NCBI RefSeq assembly: GCF_003594875.1
Contig: NZ_QZEY01000013.1
Coordinates: 1 to 64,000, forward strand
Direction: 5' to 3'
Source: Bailinhaonella thermotolerans
GTDB lineage: Bacteria; Actinomycetota; Actinomycetes; Streptosporangiales; Streptosporangiaceae
Length of the DNA: 64,000 nt
In this document: one piece after another, positions 20,794 to 29,692 of the stretch
Layout of the letters: every line of letters begins with the position of its first letter
Position numbering within the stretch: the stretch's first letter is position 1
Notes under the pieces: generated by a model
What the model was told of the DNA's origin: nothing
Database searches by the model: none
The model's input: only the letters and a program-made list of their open reading frames with translations
Made by a program: the position numbers and the translations under genes

Positions 20794-21372
20794 TCAGCCC
20801 TCCTGATCGTTGTCTGTGTTCGGGGTGTCCTGCTTGAGGGCTTGCAACGCCGCCCATCGGGCGTCGATCTGATCGTGCCGGTGGTCCGGACCGGCTTCCG
20901 CCAGCCTGGTTCCGCACTCCGCGCAGAGACCCGGACAGTCGTCCTGGCACAGCGGGCTCAGCGGCAGTGCGAGCACCACCGCGTCACGGAACACCGGCTC
21001 AAGGTCGAGCAGATCACCGTCGAGGATGTAGTCGTCCTCTCCGGCGTCCTCGGCGGTGTAGAAGAACAGCTCCTGGAAGCTCACCTCGATGGACGAGGTC
21101 AGCGGGTCCAGACAGCGTGCGCACTCCCCGGCGAGCGGGGCGCGCGCCGTGCCCGAGACGAGCACGCCTTCCATGACCGCTTCGAGCCGCAGATCCAGCT
21201 CGACATCGGCGCCCTTGGGGACGCCGATCAGATCGACGGCGAGATCGTCCGGTGCCGCGACAACGCGAGTGACCTGTCGCATCGATCCCGGGCGTCGTCC
21301 GAGGTCGTGAGTGCTGATCACGAACGGAGCTCGGGGGTCGAGGTGCAGGGGTCTCCCGCTTTCTTGAGGCAT
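20794..21372 (-). CDS. DUF177 (YceD) family protein
   Basis: A 192-residue protein of the YceD/DUF177 family, conserved immediately upstream of rpmF across bacteria and linked to 23S rRNA accumulation and ribosome assembly. It shows the conserved CARCLDPL motif (about residues 83-90) and a C-terminal [13 protein letters not shown] cysteine cluster followed by [10 protein letters not shown]. It lies 59 bp downstream of coaD and 1 bp before rpmF. Confidence 0.92.
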   Translation of the reverse strand: MPQESGRPLHLDPRAPFVISTHDLGRRPGSMRQVTRVVAAPDDLAVDLIGVPKGADVELDLRLEAVMEGVLVSGTARAPLAGECARCLDPLTSSIEVSFQELFFYTAEDAGEDDYILDGDLLDLEPVFRDAVVLALPLSPLCQDDCPGLCAECGTRLAEAGPDHRHDQIDARWAALQALKQDTPNTDNDQEG

Positions 21373-21431
21373 GGCAAATCACCGCCGTCGTGCAAGGCCG
21401 AAACGAAAGACTACCAGGTGAGGGGGAGCGC

Positions 21432-21908
21432 TCAGCCCTTGAGCCGGTCGAGCAGCCGCTCGTTGACGTGCGCCGGCACGAGGCCGGACACGTCGCCGCC
21501 GTAGCGGGCGATGTCCTTGAGCAGGCTGGAGGACAGGAACGAGTGGTCCGGGCTGGTCGGCATGAAGACGGTCTCGATGCCCGCCATGCGGTGGTTCATC
21601 TGCGCCATCTGCAGCTCGTAGTCGAAGTCGCTGACCGCGCGCAGGCCCTTCATGATGACCGGGATGTCGTTCTCGCGGCAGAAGTCCACCAGGAGCCCGT
21701 GGAACTTCTCCACGCGCACGTTGCCGTACTCCTTGGTGACCTCGCGCAGCATCTCCGCGCGCTCGTCCGTGGTGAACATGGTCGTCTTCGACATGTTGAT
21801 CAGCACGGCCACCACGACCTCGTCGTACAGCCGGGACGCCCGGCCGATGATGTCGAGATGCCCGTTGGTGACCGGGTCGAAGGACCCGGGACAGACGACT
21901 CGTCGCAA
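21432..21908 (-). CDS. coaD: Phosphopantetheine adenylyltransferase
   Basis: Fourth step of CoA synthesis (4'-phosphopantetheine + ATP to dephospho-CoA). At 158 residues it is the typical size. The nucleotidyl-transferase signature CPGSFDPVTNGHLDII contains the T/HxGH-type motif, and PTSPDHSFLSSSLLKDIARYGGDVSGLVP is the conserved C-terminal region (in part ISSS-like). It starts 79 bp after rsmD, the usual rsmD-coaD pair. Confidence 0.97.
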   Translation of the reverse strand: MRRVVCPGSFDPVTNGHLDIIGRASRLYDEVVVAVLINMSKTTMFTTDERAEMLREVTKEYGNVRVEKFHGLLVDFCRENDIPVIMKGLRAVSDFDYELQMAQMNHRMAGIETVFMPTSPDHSFLSSSLLKDIARYGGDVSGLVPAHVNERLLDRLKG

Positions 21909-21987
21909 CGTGTCCTCCTGGTCGCGCGGCTGATTACCCCGGCGGGCGCGACGGTACCAAACGCCGCTCGGGAGCCGCGCGGCGGGC

Positions 21988-22554
21988 TCAGCTCGCCGGG
22001 GAGCCGTACCAGAAGGTGGCCTCGCCGTAGCGGCGGTCGCGCCGGGCCTCGAACCCCCCGGGCCAGGTGAACGGCCCGCCCCGGGTCTCGCGCTCCACCG
22101 CGACCAGCGCGTCGCCCGCGAGCCAGCCCCCCTCGGCCAGCAGCGCGAGCACGCCGCGCACGGCCTCGTCGGCCACGGCGTACGGCGGGTCGAGGAAGAC
22201 CAGGTCGTACGGCTCCGCCGGGCACGGCTCGGCCACGACGCGCTCCACCTTGGCGGCGACGACCTCCGCGCCCGGCAGGCCCAGCGCCTTCACGTTCGTC
22301 CTGATCGCGCGTACGGCCTTGGCGTCCGCCTCGACCAGGAGGGCGTGCGCGGCCCCCCGCGACAGCGCCTCCAGCCCGACCGCCCCCGACCCGGCGTACA
22401 GGTCCATCACCCGCGCCCCGTCCAGCGACCCGAGCAGCGACCCCACGCTGGAGAACAGCCCCTCCCTGGCCCGGTCGCTGGTCGGCCGCGTCCCCTTCCC
22501 CGTCGGCACCACCAGCCGCCGGCCCCCGGCGCTCCCCGCGATCACTCGGCTCAT
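21988..22554 (-). CDS. rsmD: 16S rRNA (guanine966-N2)-methyltransferase RsmD
   Basis: A 188-residue class I methyltransferase with SAM motif VMDLYAGSGAVGLEALSRG and the catalytic DPPY (LVFLDPPYAVAD). N-terminal MSRVIAGSAGGRRL and RPTSDRAREGLFS are RsmD hallmarks, fixing the ATG at 22554. No Shine-Dalgarno is visible; CAGACT lies 6 nt before the ATG, which could be a -10 for a leaderless transcript. Confidence 0.95.
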   Translation of the reverse strand: MSRVIAGSAGGRRLVVPTGKGTRPTSDRAREGLFSSVGSLLGSLDGARVMDLYAGSGAVGLEALSRGAAHALLVEADAKAVRAIRTNVKALGLPGAEVVAAKVERVVAEPCPAEPYDLVFLDPPYAVADEAVRGVLALLAEGGWLAGDALVAVERETRGGPFTWPGGFEARRDRRYGEATFWYGSPAS

Positions 22555-22776
22555 ACCGCCAGTCTGCCGGACCCCCACCCCTCCTCCCGCCGCGGCGTGA
22601 GCCGTACGGCGGCGCGGGACGGCGGCGCGGGGCTGGGGCGCGGGGCTGGGGCCGGGGCGGGAGCCGTACGGCGGCGCGGGACGGCGGCCGGGGCGGGGGT
22701 GGGTCATGGGGTGGGCAATGGGCGGGGTGAGGGCAAGGGGCGCAGGTCAAGGCTCTCTATGGGCGGGGCGGGAAAC

Positions 22777-22792
22777 GGTAAGCACGCTTACC
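22777..22792. promoter_or_regulatory. Palindrome GGTAAGC-N2-GCTTACC
   Basis: Perfect 7-bp arms around AC in the rsmD upstream gap. It resembles an operator for a TetR-like dimer, but no regulator is adjacent, and the nearest start codon (rsmD) is over 200 bp away. Confidence 0.4.
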
Positions 22793-22886
22793 TTCGGGGC
22801 CGCGGACCCGCATGATGGTCACAGGCCTTCAGGTGACCCAGGGGAAGGCCTACCGGCGTGATCGTGAGCCCTTCCGCACGCCGGTT

Positions 22887-22908
22887 CCCTCGGCACCTGA
22901 CCCGAGGG
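22887..22908 (-). terminator. Hairpin 3' of the 6C-like RNA
   Basis: CCCTCGG (22887-22893) pairs with CCGAGGG (22902-22908) across an 8-nt loop. On the minus strand it follows the two C6-loop hairpins and may end that RNA. No U-tract. Confidence 0.4.
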
Positions 22909-22914
22909 GTGGGC

Positions 22915-23014
22915 CTGGCCGGAGGCGGCATTCGGGGGGAGGCCGTCTCCGGGCCGGGCCGGGTCACTTTCGGAGAAAGCCGGTCCCGTTTTCGGGGGGA
23001 GGCGGGACCGGCCC
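22915..23014 (-). ncRNA. 6C-type structured RNA
   Basis: On the minus strand two stable hairpins each expose a run of six C in the loop, the defining feature of the actinobacterial 6C RNA class. Hairpin 1: perfect 10-bp stem GCCGGTCCCG/CGGGACCGGC (23012-23003 with 22988-22979), loop CCTCCCCCCGAAAA. Hairpin 2: GGAGACGG/CCGCCTCC plus a GGCC/GGCC extension (22955-22917), loop CCTCCCCCCGAATG. The loops share CCTCCCCCCGAA exactly while the stems differ in sequence, which is the pattern of selected loop motifs on structural scaffolds. In mycobacteria 6C RNA is reported to pair with mRNAs through these C-rich loops. It sits between recG and rsmD. Ends are approximate. Confidence 0.75.
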
Positions 23015-23022
23015 TCCAGATC

Positions 23023-23053
23023 ATCCCGTTCATCGCGAACGGGATTCTTTTTT
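23023..23053 (+). terminator. Intrinsic terminator reading on the plus strand
   Basis: ATCCCGTTC (23023-23031) and GAACGGGAT (23037-23045) are perfect 9-bp arms around ATCGC, followed by TCTTTTTT. It is one of only two clear U-tract terminators I saw in the window. No plus-strand gene precedes it, so it either ends an antisense transcript over the 6C-like RNA or acts on the minus strand (without U-tract) to stop recG read-through. Confidence 0.75.
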
Positions 23054-23135
23054 CGCGGCCCGCGGCCCCTCCCCCGACGCCCGCCCGGGCCGCCCCGCCG
23101 CCCTCGGGCCGAAGTCCCGTCCTCGTCGTGACGGC

Positions 23136-25334
23136 CTACGTCTTCTCCAGGTACTCGGCGCGTTCCTCGTCGAGGAGCCGGGCGATCTCCGCGCGCAGGA
23201 CGGGCTGGGACTCCAGGGAGGGGTCCTCGGCGACCAGGGCGGTGGCCTCCTGGCGGGCGGCCTCGATGACGTCCTCGTCGCGGAGGAGCTTGAGCATGCG
23301 CAGCGAGGACCGCCGCCCGGACTGGGCCGCGCCGAGGACGTCGCCCTCGCGGCGCTGCTCCAGGTCGATCCGCGACAGTTCGAACCCGTCCGTCGTGGAG
23401 GCGACCGCGTCCAGCCGTTCGCGCGCCGGGGACCCGGCCATGGCGTCCGTCACCAGCAGGCACAACCCCGGCAGCCTCCCCCGGCCGACGCGGCCGCGGA
23501 GCTGGTGGAGCTGGGAGACGCCGAACCGGTCCGCGTCCATGATGATCATGACGGTGGAGTTGGGGACGTCCACGCCGACCTCGATCACCGTGGTCGCGAC
23601 CAGCACGTCGATCTCACCCGCCGCGAACGCCCGCATCACGCGGTCCTTCTCGTCCGGGTGCAGCCGGCCGTGCAGCACCCCGACCCGCAGCCCCGAGAAC
23701 GGCCCGTCCGCGAGCATCGGCGCGACGTCCATCACCGCCAGCGGGGGCCGCCGCTCGTCGGAGCCCGCGCCCGCGTCCGTGTCCGAGATGTCCCCCTCGT
23801 CGCCCTCGGCGTCGCCGATGCGGGGGCAGACGATGTACGCCTGGCGGCCGCGCGAGACCTCCTCGCACACCCGGTCCCAGGCGCGCGTCAGGTAGTTGGG
23901 CTTCTCGGCCGCGGGCACGACGTGGGTCGCGATCGGCGACCGGCCCGCCGGGAGCTGCGTCAGCGCGGAGGTGTCCAGGTCGCCGTAGACGGTCATGGCG
24001 ACCGTGCGCGGGATCGGGGTGGCGGTCATCACCAGCACGTGGGGGCGGGTGTCCCCCGCCTTCTCGCGGAGCGCGTCCCGCTGCTCGACGCCGAACCGGT
24101 GCTGCTCGTCGATCACCACCAGGCCCAGGTCGGCGAACTGGACCTTGTCCTCCAGGAGGGCGTGGGTGCCCACGGCGATCCCCGCCGCGCCCGAGGCGAT
24201 CTCCAGCAGGGCCTCGCGGCGCGCCGCCGCGCTCTGCGAGCCGGTCAGCAGCGCGACCCGGGTGGCCTTGTCCGAGCCGCCCAGCATGCCGCCCTCGGCC
24301 AGGTCGCCGAGCATGGCGGTGATCGAGCGGTGGTGCTGCTGGGCGAGCACCTCGGTGGGGGCGAGCAGCGCGGCCTGGCCCCCGGCGTCCACGGTCTGGA
24401 GCATGGCCCGCAGCGCCACCACGGTCTTGCCCGAGCCCACCTCGCCCTGGAGCAGCCGGTGCATGGGGTGGTCGCGTGCCAGGTCGGCGGCGATCTGCGC
24501 GCCGACCTCGCGCTGGCCCTCGGTCAGCTCGAACGGCAGGCGCGTGCCGAACTCGGCGAGCAGCCCGTCGTCGCGGAGCGGGCGGGGCCTGGCGGGCAGC
24601 GCGTTCGCGGCGAACCGGCGCTGCGCCAGCGCCGCCTGGAGCAGGAACGCCTCGTCCCACTTGAGCCGCTGTTTGGCGCGCGCCACCTCGCCCCTGTCGC
24701 GCGGCCGGTGGATCATGCGCAGCGCGTCGGCCAGGTCGATCAGCCCGTGCCGCCGCCGCAGGTCCGCGGGCAGCGGGTCCTCGGGCGCGACCAGCGTGTC
24801 GAGGACCACGCGGGCGCACCGGGCGAGCTGCCAGGAGGGCACCTTGGCCGCCGCCGGGTAGACCGGGATGAGGCTCCCGGCGAACTCGGCGATCGTCTCG
24901 CCGTCGGAGCTGCCGTCCAGCAGGACGTATTCGGGGTGGTTGAGCTGGCGCTTGCGGGTGGTCCTGGTGACGAACTCGCTGACCTTCCCGGCGAACAGCC
25001 CGCGCGTGCCCGGCTTGAGCCGCGACTCGTGCCACTGCGGCTTGTTGAAGAACGTGAGCGAGAGCTTGCCGCGCCCGTCGGTGACCACGGCCTCCAGCAG
25101 CTTCTTGCGCGGGTCGCGCATCGGCCGCACGGTGACCTTCTCGACCTCGGCCAGCACCGTCACGTGCTCGTCCCGCTCCAGCGAGGCGAGGTCGGTCAGC
25201 TCGGCCCGCTCGGCGTAGCGCCGGGGGTAGTGCCGCATCAGGTCGCCCACGGTCTCCAGCCCGAGGTGGGTGGCGAGCGCCTTCCCGGTCTTGGCCCCCA
25301 GCACCTTCGTCAGCGACTCCTCGAAAGTGGTCAC
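23136..25334 (-). CDS. recG: ATP-dependent DNA helicase RecG
   Basis: Branch-migrating helicase for stalled forks and recombination intermediates; 732 residues. N-terminal wedge/OB domain (LMRHYPRRYAERAELTDLASL), Walker A LLQGEVGSGKTVVA, DEQH box (LVVIDEQHRFGVEQR), MTATPIPRT motif III, and the C-terminal helicase lobe (VIEVGVDVPNSTVM, QLRGRVGR). I chose the GTG at 25334 (MTTFEESLTKVLG), which matches where family members begin. It follows the DhaL gene by 108 bp in the conserved rpmB/DhaL/recG/rsmD block. Confidence 0.97.
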   Translation of the reverse strand: MTTFEESLTKVLGAKTGKALATHLGLETVGDLMRHYPRRYAERAELTDLASLERDEHVTVLAEVEKVTVRPMRDPRKKLLEAVVTDGRGKLSLTFFNKPQWHESRLKPGTRGLFAGKVSEFVTRTTRKRQLNHPEYVLLDGSSDGETIAEFAGSLIPVYPAAAKVPSWQLARCARVVLDTLVAPEDPLPADLRRRHGLIDLADALRMIHRPRDRGEVARAKQRLKWDEAFLLQAALAQRRFAANALPARPRPLRDDGLLAEFGTRLPFELTEGQREVGAQIAADLARDHPMHRLLQGEVGSGKTVVALRAMLQTVDAGGQAALLAPTEVLAQQHHRSITAMLGDLAEGGMLGGSDKATRVALLTGSQSAAARREALLEIASGAAGIAVGTHALLEDKVQFADLGLVVIDEQHRFGVEQRDALREKAGDTRPHVLVMTATPIPRTVAMTVYGDLDTSALTQLPAGRSPIATHVVPAAEKPNYLTRAWDRVCEEVSRGRQAYIVCPRIGDAEGDEGDISDTDAGAGSDERRPPLAVMDVAPMLADGPFSGLRVGVLHGRLHPDEKDRVMRAFAAGEIDVLVATTVIEVGVDVPNSTVMIIMDADRFGVSQLHQLRGRVGRGRLPGLCLLVTDAMAGSPARERLDAVASTTDGFELSRIDLEQRREGDVLGAAQSGRRSSLRMLKLLRDEDVIEAARQEATALVAEDPSLESQPVLRAEIARLLDEERAEYLEKT

Positions 25335-25442
25335 CCGCCTAGTCTTACCGCCCCCACCGACCAAACCGCCCGCGCGGCCGGCGACACGGCCCGGCGCGGG
25401 TCGCGGAGACCGCCCCGGCGGGCGTACGGCGGGCGGCCGCGC

Positions 25443-27017
25443 TCACTCGACGCCGATGAGGAGGGGGTATCCGCCCTGGCCGCCCTCGTAGACGGCGACC
25501 TCGACGTCCGGGCGGGTCCGCGCCAGGTGGGAGGTGACGGCGGCCTCCAGGTCCGGCGGGGCGTCGGCGCCGATGACGAGCGTGACGAGCTCCCCGCCGC
25601 CGGACAGCATGCGGTCCACGATCTCGACCGCGACCTCGTGGAGGAGCGCCCCGATGAGGGCCACGTCGCCGTCGATCAGTCCCAGGACGTCGCCGGGGTG
25701 GCACATGCCCGCGCTGGTCACGGCCTCGCGCGGCGCGATCGTGAGCTGCCCCGCGCGGGTGTGCCCGGCCGCGTCGGTCATCGCCACCACGTCGTCGTCG
25801 AACCGGCGCAGCGGGTCGTGCACGGCCAGCGCGGCCAGCCCCTGGACCGAGGCGCGGGTGGGCAGCACGCTCACGGTCAGCCCCTCCTCGCGCGCGACCT
25901 CGGCGGCGGCCTCGGCGACCGCGCGCACCCCGGTGTCGTTGGGGAGGATCGCCACCTCGTTCCCCGCCCGGCGCACGGCGTCCAGCACCATCGCCAGCGG
26001 CGGGCTCGACCCGGGCTCACGCCGTACGACGACCGCGCCGGCCCGCTCGAACAGGGCGGCGAGGCCGTCGCCCGCGGCGACCGCGACGACGCCCCGGCCG
26101 CCGCCCGCCCGGTGGGTGCGGGCGGCGGAGGCGAGGTGGGTGACGCGGACGCGGTGAGGGCGGCCCGCGCGTATCCCGGCCTCGATCGCCGCCCCGGCGT
26201 CGTCCACGTGGACGTGGATGTTCCACAGCCCGTCGCCGCCGATCACGACGAGGGAGTCGCCCAGCCGGTCGAGCTCGGCCCTCAGCGCGGCCACGGCGTC
26301 GTCCCCGGCGTCCAGGAGGTACATCACCTCGTAGGCCTGGTCGCCGTCAGGCTCCGGCTCGGGCGCCACGCGGGAGCGGGGTCTCGGCACGTCGTAGTGC
26401 TCGGGGTAGGAGTCGGTGACGACGGACAGCAGCGCGTCGAGCACGATCGCGAGCCCGGCCCCGCCCGCGTCCACGACGCCGTTCTTGGCCAGCACCGGGA
26501 GCTGGTCGGGGGTGCGCCGCAGCGCGTCCCTGGCCCCCTCCGCCGCGGCGCGCGCCACGGACGCCAGGTCGCCCGGCTCATGGCGTACGGCGTCCGCGGC
26601 CGAGGACAGGACGCTGAGCACGGTGCCCTCGACGGGGCGGGCGACGGCGGCGCGGGCGAGGTCGGCGGCGCGGATCAGACCGCGGCACAGCTCCCCGGGG
26701 CCGATCCGCTCGACGCCGCCGAGGGCGTCCGCCAGGCCGCGGAACGCCTGGCTGACGATCACCCCGGAGTTTCCGCGCGCCCCCAGCAGGGCTCCCCTGG
26801 CGAGCGTCCGCCACGTCTCCCCCGCGCCCGCGCCGGGGGGCAGCGCGTCCAGGGCCTCGGCGGCCGACAGCAGCGTGAGATGCAGGTTGGTGCCGGTGTC
26901 CCCGTCGGGCACCGGGAACACGTTCAGGGCGTCGATGTCGGCGCGCGCCCGCCCGAGCGCGTCGGCCGAGAGGCGGCACCAGCGGCGAACGGCCCGCGCG
27001 TCCAGGACGTCGAGCAC
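25443..27017 (-). CDS. DhaL/FakA-like (DAK2 domain) kinase-family protein
   Basis: About 524 residues: an N-terminal DhaL nucleotide-binding domain with NVFPVPDGDTGTNLHLTL (two Asp metal ligands), LLGARGNSGVIVSQAFRG and a GVVDAGGAGL motif, then a middle and C-terminal region shared with YloV/FakA proteins. In Firmicutes FakA phosphorylates fatty acids bound to FakB/DegV proteins. No DegV gene is adjacent, so the substrate is open. AGGAGG is too close to the GTG at 27023 and 6 bp from the GTG at 27017, which I prefer. It is divergent from rpmB. Confidence 0.87.
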   Translation of the reverse strand: MLDVLDARAVRRWCRLSADALGRARADIDALNVFPVPDGDTGTNLHLTLLSAAEALDALPPGAGAGETWRTLARGALLGARGNSGVIVSQAFRGLADALGGVERIGPGELCRGLIRAADLARAAVARPVEGTVLSVLSSAADAVRHEPGDLASVARAAAEGARDALRRTPDQLPVLAKNGVVDAGGAGLAIVLDALLSVVTDSYPEHYDVPRPRSRVAPEPEPDGDQAYEVMYLLDAGDDAVAALRAELDRLGDSLVVIGGDGLWNIHVHVDDAGAAIEAGIRAGRPHRVRVTHLASAARTHRAGGGRGVVAVAAGDGLAALFERAGAVVVRREPGSSPPLAMVLDAVRRAGNEVAILPNDTGVRAVAEAAAEVAREEGLTVSVLPTRASVQGLAALAVHDPLRRFDDDVVAMTDAAGHTRAGQLTIAPREAVTSAGMCHPGDVLGLIDGDVALIGALLHEVAVEIVDRMLSGGGELVTLVIGADAPPDLEAAVTSHLARTRPDVEVAVYEGGQGGYPLLIGVE

Positions 27018-27116
27018 GCGCACCTCCTGTATCGTTTCATGTGGCTGTGTCTTTCAGCTTTGCCCGAGGTTATCTCGGGCGAACGTCCCGCGTTGGCGTG
27101 CGGTGCCCGACATCGG

Positions 27117-27122
27117 ATATCC
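27117..27122 (+). promoter_or_regulatory. Possible rpmB promoter -10 (ATATCC)
   Basis: TTGGCG at 27093-27098 and ATATCC at 27117-27122 are 18 bp apart, a reasonable housekeeping promoter about 95 bp before the rpmB start. Assigned from pattern only. Confidence 0.3.
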
Positions 27123-27217
27123 TCTGACGGCTGACCGGGTGACATCCGGCATGCCCGCCGCCTGGCATCCGCCGAGCGGGGCGGGCGCAATTCGACTTGA
27201 TATAAGGAGCGATTCCC

Positions 27218-27403
27218 GTGGCTTCCGTCTGCGACGTCTGCGGCAAGAGGCCGGGCTTCGGCAACTCGGTGTCCCACTCCCACCGCCGCACCCGCCGCCG
27301 CTGGAACCCGAACATCCAGACCGTGCGGGCCATCGTCGGCCGCACGCCCAAGCGGCTCAACGTCTGCACCTCCTGCATCAAGGCCGGCAAGGTCACCCGC
27401 TGA
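27218..27403 (+). CDS. rpmB: 50S ribosomal protein L28
   Basis: A 61-residue protein beginning [24 protein letters not shown], diagnostic for L28. Cys pairs CDVC and CTSC make it the zinc-binding form. GTG start at 27218 with AAGGAG 8 bp upstream. A hairpin with T-rich tail follows. Confidence 0.97.
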   Translation: MASVCDVCGKRPGFGNSVSHSHRRTRRRWNPNIQTVRAIVGRTPKRLNVCTSCIKAGKVTR

Positions 27404-27422
27404 CCCAGCCCTGAACGCAGCG

Positions 27423-27452
27423 CGGCCCGCACTCCACCAGGAGCGCGGGCCG
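27423..27452 (+). terminator. rpmB terminator
   Basis: CGGCCCGC (27423-27430) pairs with GCGGGCCG (27445-27452), loop of 14 nt, followed by TTTCCTTT. Confidence 0.7.
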
Positions 27453-27476
27453 TTTCCTTTGGGTGAGCGGGACGGG

Positions 27477-28280
27477 TCAGGAGGCGCGCCAGGACCAGGC
27501 GTGGTCCACCGGGCCGATGCCCGCGCCCAGCGGGAAGCCCCTGGCGATGGCGCCGGTGACGTAGGACTTCGCCCGGGCCACGGCCTCGGGGACCGCGTGC
27601 CCCAGGGCCAGGTGGGAGGCGATCGCGGAGGCCAGGGTGCACCCGGTGCCGTGGGTGTGGCGGTTGTCCAGGCGGGGCGCCGGGAAGCGGTGCTCCTCGA
27701 CCCCGTCGTACAGCAGGTCCACGGCCTCGCCGGGCAGGTGGCCGCCCTTGATGAGGGCCCACTTCGGGCCCAGCGCGAGGACGGCCTCGGCGGCCTCGCG
27801 CAGGCCGGACTCGTCCACCACCTTCACGCCCGTGAGCTGCTCGACCTCCCACAGGTTCGGCGTGACGACGGTGGCCACGGGCAGCAGGCGGGTGCGCAGG
27901 GTGTCCACGGCCTCGGGGGCGAGCAGCGAGTCCCCGTGCTTGGAGACGCCCACCGGGTCCACCACGACGGGCGCCCCGGCCTTCCCCAGCGCCTCGGCGA
28001 CGACCTCCACGAGGACCGGCGACGCCAGCATCCCGGTCTTGATCGCCTGGGCGCCGATGTCGCCGAGCACCGAGTCGAGCTGGGCCCGCACCGCCTCCGG
28101 GGGCAGCTCCCAGTACCCCTGGACGCCCAGGGAGTTCTGCGCGGTCACGGCGGCGATCACGCTCATGCCGTGCACGCCCAGCGCGAGCATGGTCTTCAGG
28201 TCCGCCTGGATCCCCGCTCCCCCGCCCGAGTCGGACCCGGCGACGGTGAGCACCCGAGGCGGTGCGACGTTTCCTGACAT
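27477..28280 (-). CDS. thiD: Hydroxymethylpyrimidine/phosphomethylpyrimidine kinase ThiD
   Basis: Thiamine pathway kinase giving HMP-PP. The 267 residues carry the ribokinase-fold signatures: [21 protein letters not shown] at the N-terminus, [24 protein letters not shown], and the anion hole [13 protein letters not shown] with its catalytic Cys/Asp region. GGGGAG precedes the ATG at 28280. With the P-rich membrane protein and thiL it forms a minus-strand thiamine group; no TPP riboswitch is visible. Confidence 0.96.
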   Translation of the reverse strand: MSGNVAPPRVLTVAGSDSGGGAGIQADLKTMLALGVHGMSVIAAVTAQNSLGVQGYWELPPEAVRAQLDSVLGDIGAQAIKTGMLASPVLVEVVAEALGKAGAPVVVDPVGVSKHGDSLLAPEAVDTLRTRLLPVATVVTPNLWEVEQLTGVKVVDESGLREAAEAVLALGPKWALIKGGHLPGEAVDLLYDGVEEHRFPAPRLDNRHTHGTGCTLASAIASHLALGHAVPEAVARAKSYVTGAIARGFPLGAGIGPVDHAWSWRAS

Positions 28281-28322
28281 ATCGCCATTCTCCCCGATGG
28301 ACGCACGCCCTCCGCGCGGCCG

Positions 28323-28727
28323 CTACTGGGACGGCTCGGGCGCGCAGCAGTACGGCTCGGCGGTGGCCGGCACGGTCGGCAGCGGCTCCGGGCTCGGGGG
28401 CCGGGTGACGCGGGGCCGCGGCGGCGGAGGCGTGGTCACGCGGGGCCGGGCCACCGGGCGGGCGGTCGGGCGGCGGGACGGGGTGGGCGAGGGCGTGACC
28501 CGGTCCGCCACGGCCGCCGCCGTCGGGGCGGCCGGGCTCGGCGTGGGACGGCCGGGGGCCGCGCAGGCGGGCGAACCGGGGCACAACGCGCTGTCCAGCG
28601 GCTCGGAGCCCCTGGTGAGCCACAGCGTGGTGGCGAGGAGCACGCCGACCGCCGCCGCGCCGATGAGGAGGACCGGTCTGCCCGGCCATCGACGTCCGGC
28701 CGGCTTCCTCGGCCGATGGCGGCCCAT
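28323..28727 (-). CDS. Single-pass membrane protein with Pro/Thr/Arg-rich extracytoplasmic region
   Basis: A 134-residue protein: basic cytoplasmic N-terminus, one membrane helix (PVLLIGAAAVGVLLATTLWL, residues about 18-37), then roughly 90 residues of PTPSPAAPTAAA- and RPTARPVARPRV-like low complexity, ending in a Cys-Cys pair (YCCAPEPSQ). Two more Cys lie soon after the helix. It sits between thiL and thiD, 42 bp from thiD and 62 bp from thiL, without evident functional link. No family recognised. Confidence 0.7.
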   Translation of the reverse strand: MGRHRPRKPAGRRWPGRPVLLIGAAAVGVLLATTLWLTRGSEPLDSALCPGSPACAAPGRPTPSPAAPTAAAVADRVTPSPTPSRRPTARPVARPRVTTPPPPRPRVTRPPSPEPLPTVPATAEPYCCAPEPSQ

Positions 28728-28789
28728 GTCACCCCAAATCCCGGTAAAAGATCGTCCGGGAGAACTTTACCTCCCGGTAGGGGCTCCTC

Positions 28790-29692
28790 TCAGCGGAAGT
28801 GGTCCCATCCGGCGGCCTCGTACTCCCGCCCGGCGACGGTCACGTCCCGCCCGGCCCGGGTGACGCCCACCTCCAGCCAGCCCTCGGGCAGCGCCGCGCC
28901 CGCGGGGAACACCGCGGCCAGGGCGTGGTCCTCGCCGCCGGTCAGGATCCAGGTCAGCGGGTCCTCCCCCAGCTCCCGGCCCGCCTCCGCCAGCGCCGCC
29001 GGGACCGGGAACGCCCCGGGGTCCAGGTCGATCCCCACGCCGCTCGCCGCCGCGATGTGCCCGAGGTCCTGGAGCAGGCCGTCGCTCACGTCGAGCATCG
29101 CCGTCGCGCCCAGCGCCACGGCCTCGGCCGCGCGGCCGTACGGCGGCTCGGGCCTGCGGTGCGCCTCGACCAGCTCGCGCGGGCCGGCGCGCCCGGCCAG
29201 CAGCAGGGCCAGCCCGCCCGCGGCCCAGCCCAGCCGCCCGGCGACGGCGACCACCTGGCCCGGGGCCGCGCCGGAACGGGTGACCGGCCGCCGCCCCTCC
29301 AGGTCGCCGATCGCGGTCACGCCGAGCACCACCGAGTCGGCGCGCACGACGTCGCCGCCGGACACGCTCGCGCCCACCAGCGCGCACTCGTCCCGCAGGC
29401 CGTCGGCGAGCGCGTCCAGCCACTCGGCCGCAACGTCCCCCGGCACGCCCAGCCCGACGAACAGGCCCGTCGGGCGCGCGCCCATCGCGGCCACGTCGGC
29501 GAGGTTCTGCGCCGCCGCCTTGCGCCCCACGTCGTAGGGGCCGGACCAGTCGCGGCGGAAGTGCCGCCCCTCGACGAGCAGGTCCGTGGTGACCACGACG
29601 CGCCCGTCCGGCGCGCGCAGCACCGCCGCGTCGTCGCCGGGGCCGATCAGCACGTCGTCCCCCTGGGGAAACCGCGCCGTGACGCGCGACAC
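28790..29692 (-). CDS. thiL: Thiamine-monophosphate kinase ThiL (true start probably upstream)
   Basis: Makes thiamine diphosphate from TMP. Visible signatures: DVLIGPGDDAAVL, VVTTDLLVEGRHFRRDW, AQNLADVAAMGARP and ATLDVSDGLLQDLGHIA-type Mg-binding segment (here AMLDVSDGLLQD). The first canonical start is GTG at 29692 (300 residues). The conserved ThiL N-terminus GELGEFG is coded just upstream in the same frame (29716-29696), and the only start-like codon there is ATC at 29725, placed 6 nt after a perfect GGAGG. In-frame TGA lies a few codons further up. So translation may begin at 29725 with AUC (311 residues), or there is a local sequence error. Confidence 0.93.
   Translation of the reverse strand: MSRVTARFPQGDDVLIGPGDDAAVLRAPDGRVVVTTDLLVEGRHFRRDWSGPYDVGRKAAAQNLADVAAMGARPTGLFVGLGVPGDVAAEWLDALADGLRDECALVGASVSGGDVVRADSVVLGVTAIGDLEGRRPVTRSGAAPGQVVAVAGRLGWAAGGLALLLAGRAGPRELVEAHRRPEPPYGRAAEAVALGATAMLDVSDGLLQDLGHIAAASGVGIDLDPGAFPVPAALAEAGRELGEDPLTWILTGGEDHALAAVFPAGAALPEGWLEVGVTRAGRDVTVAGREYEAAGWDHFR

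Noticed and set aside
23023-23053. Simple recG terminator
   Set aside because: The T-tract lies on the plus-strand side, whereas recG is on the minus strand; it can act on recG only as a hairpin without U-tract.
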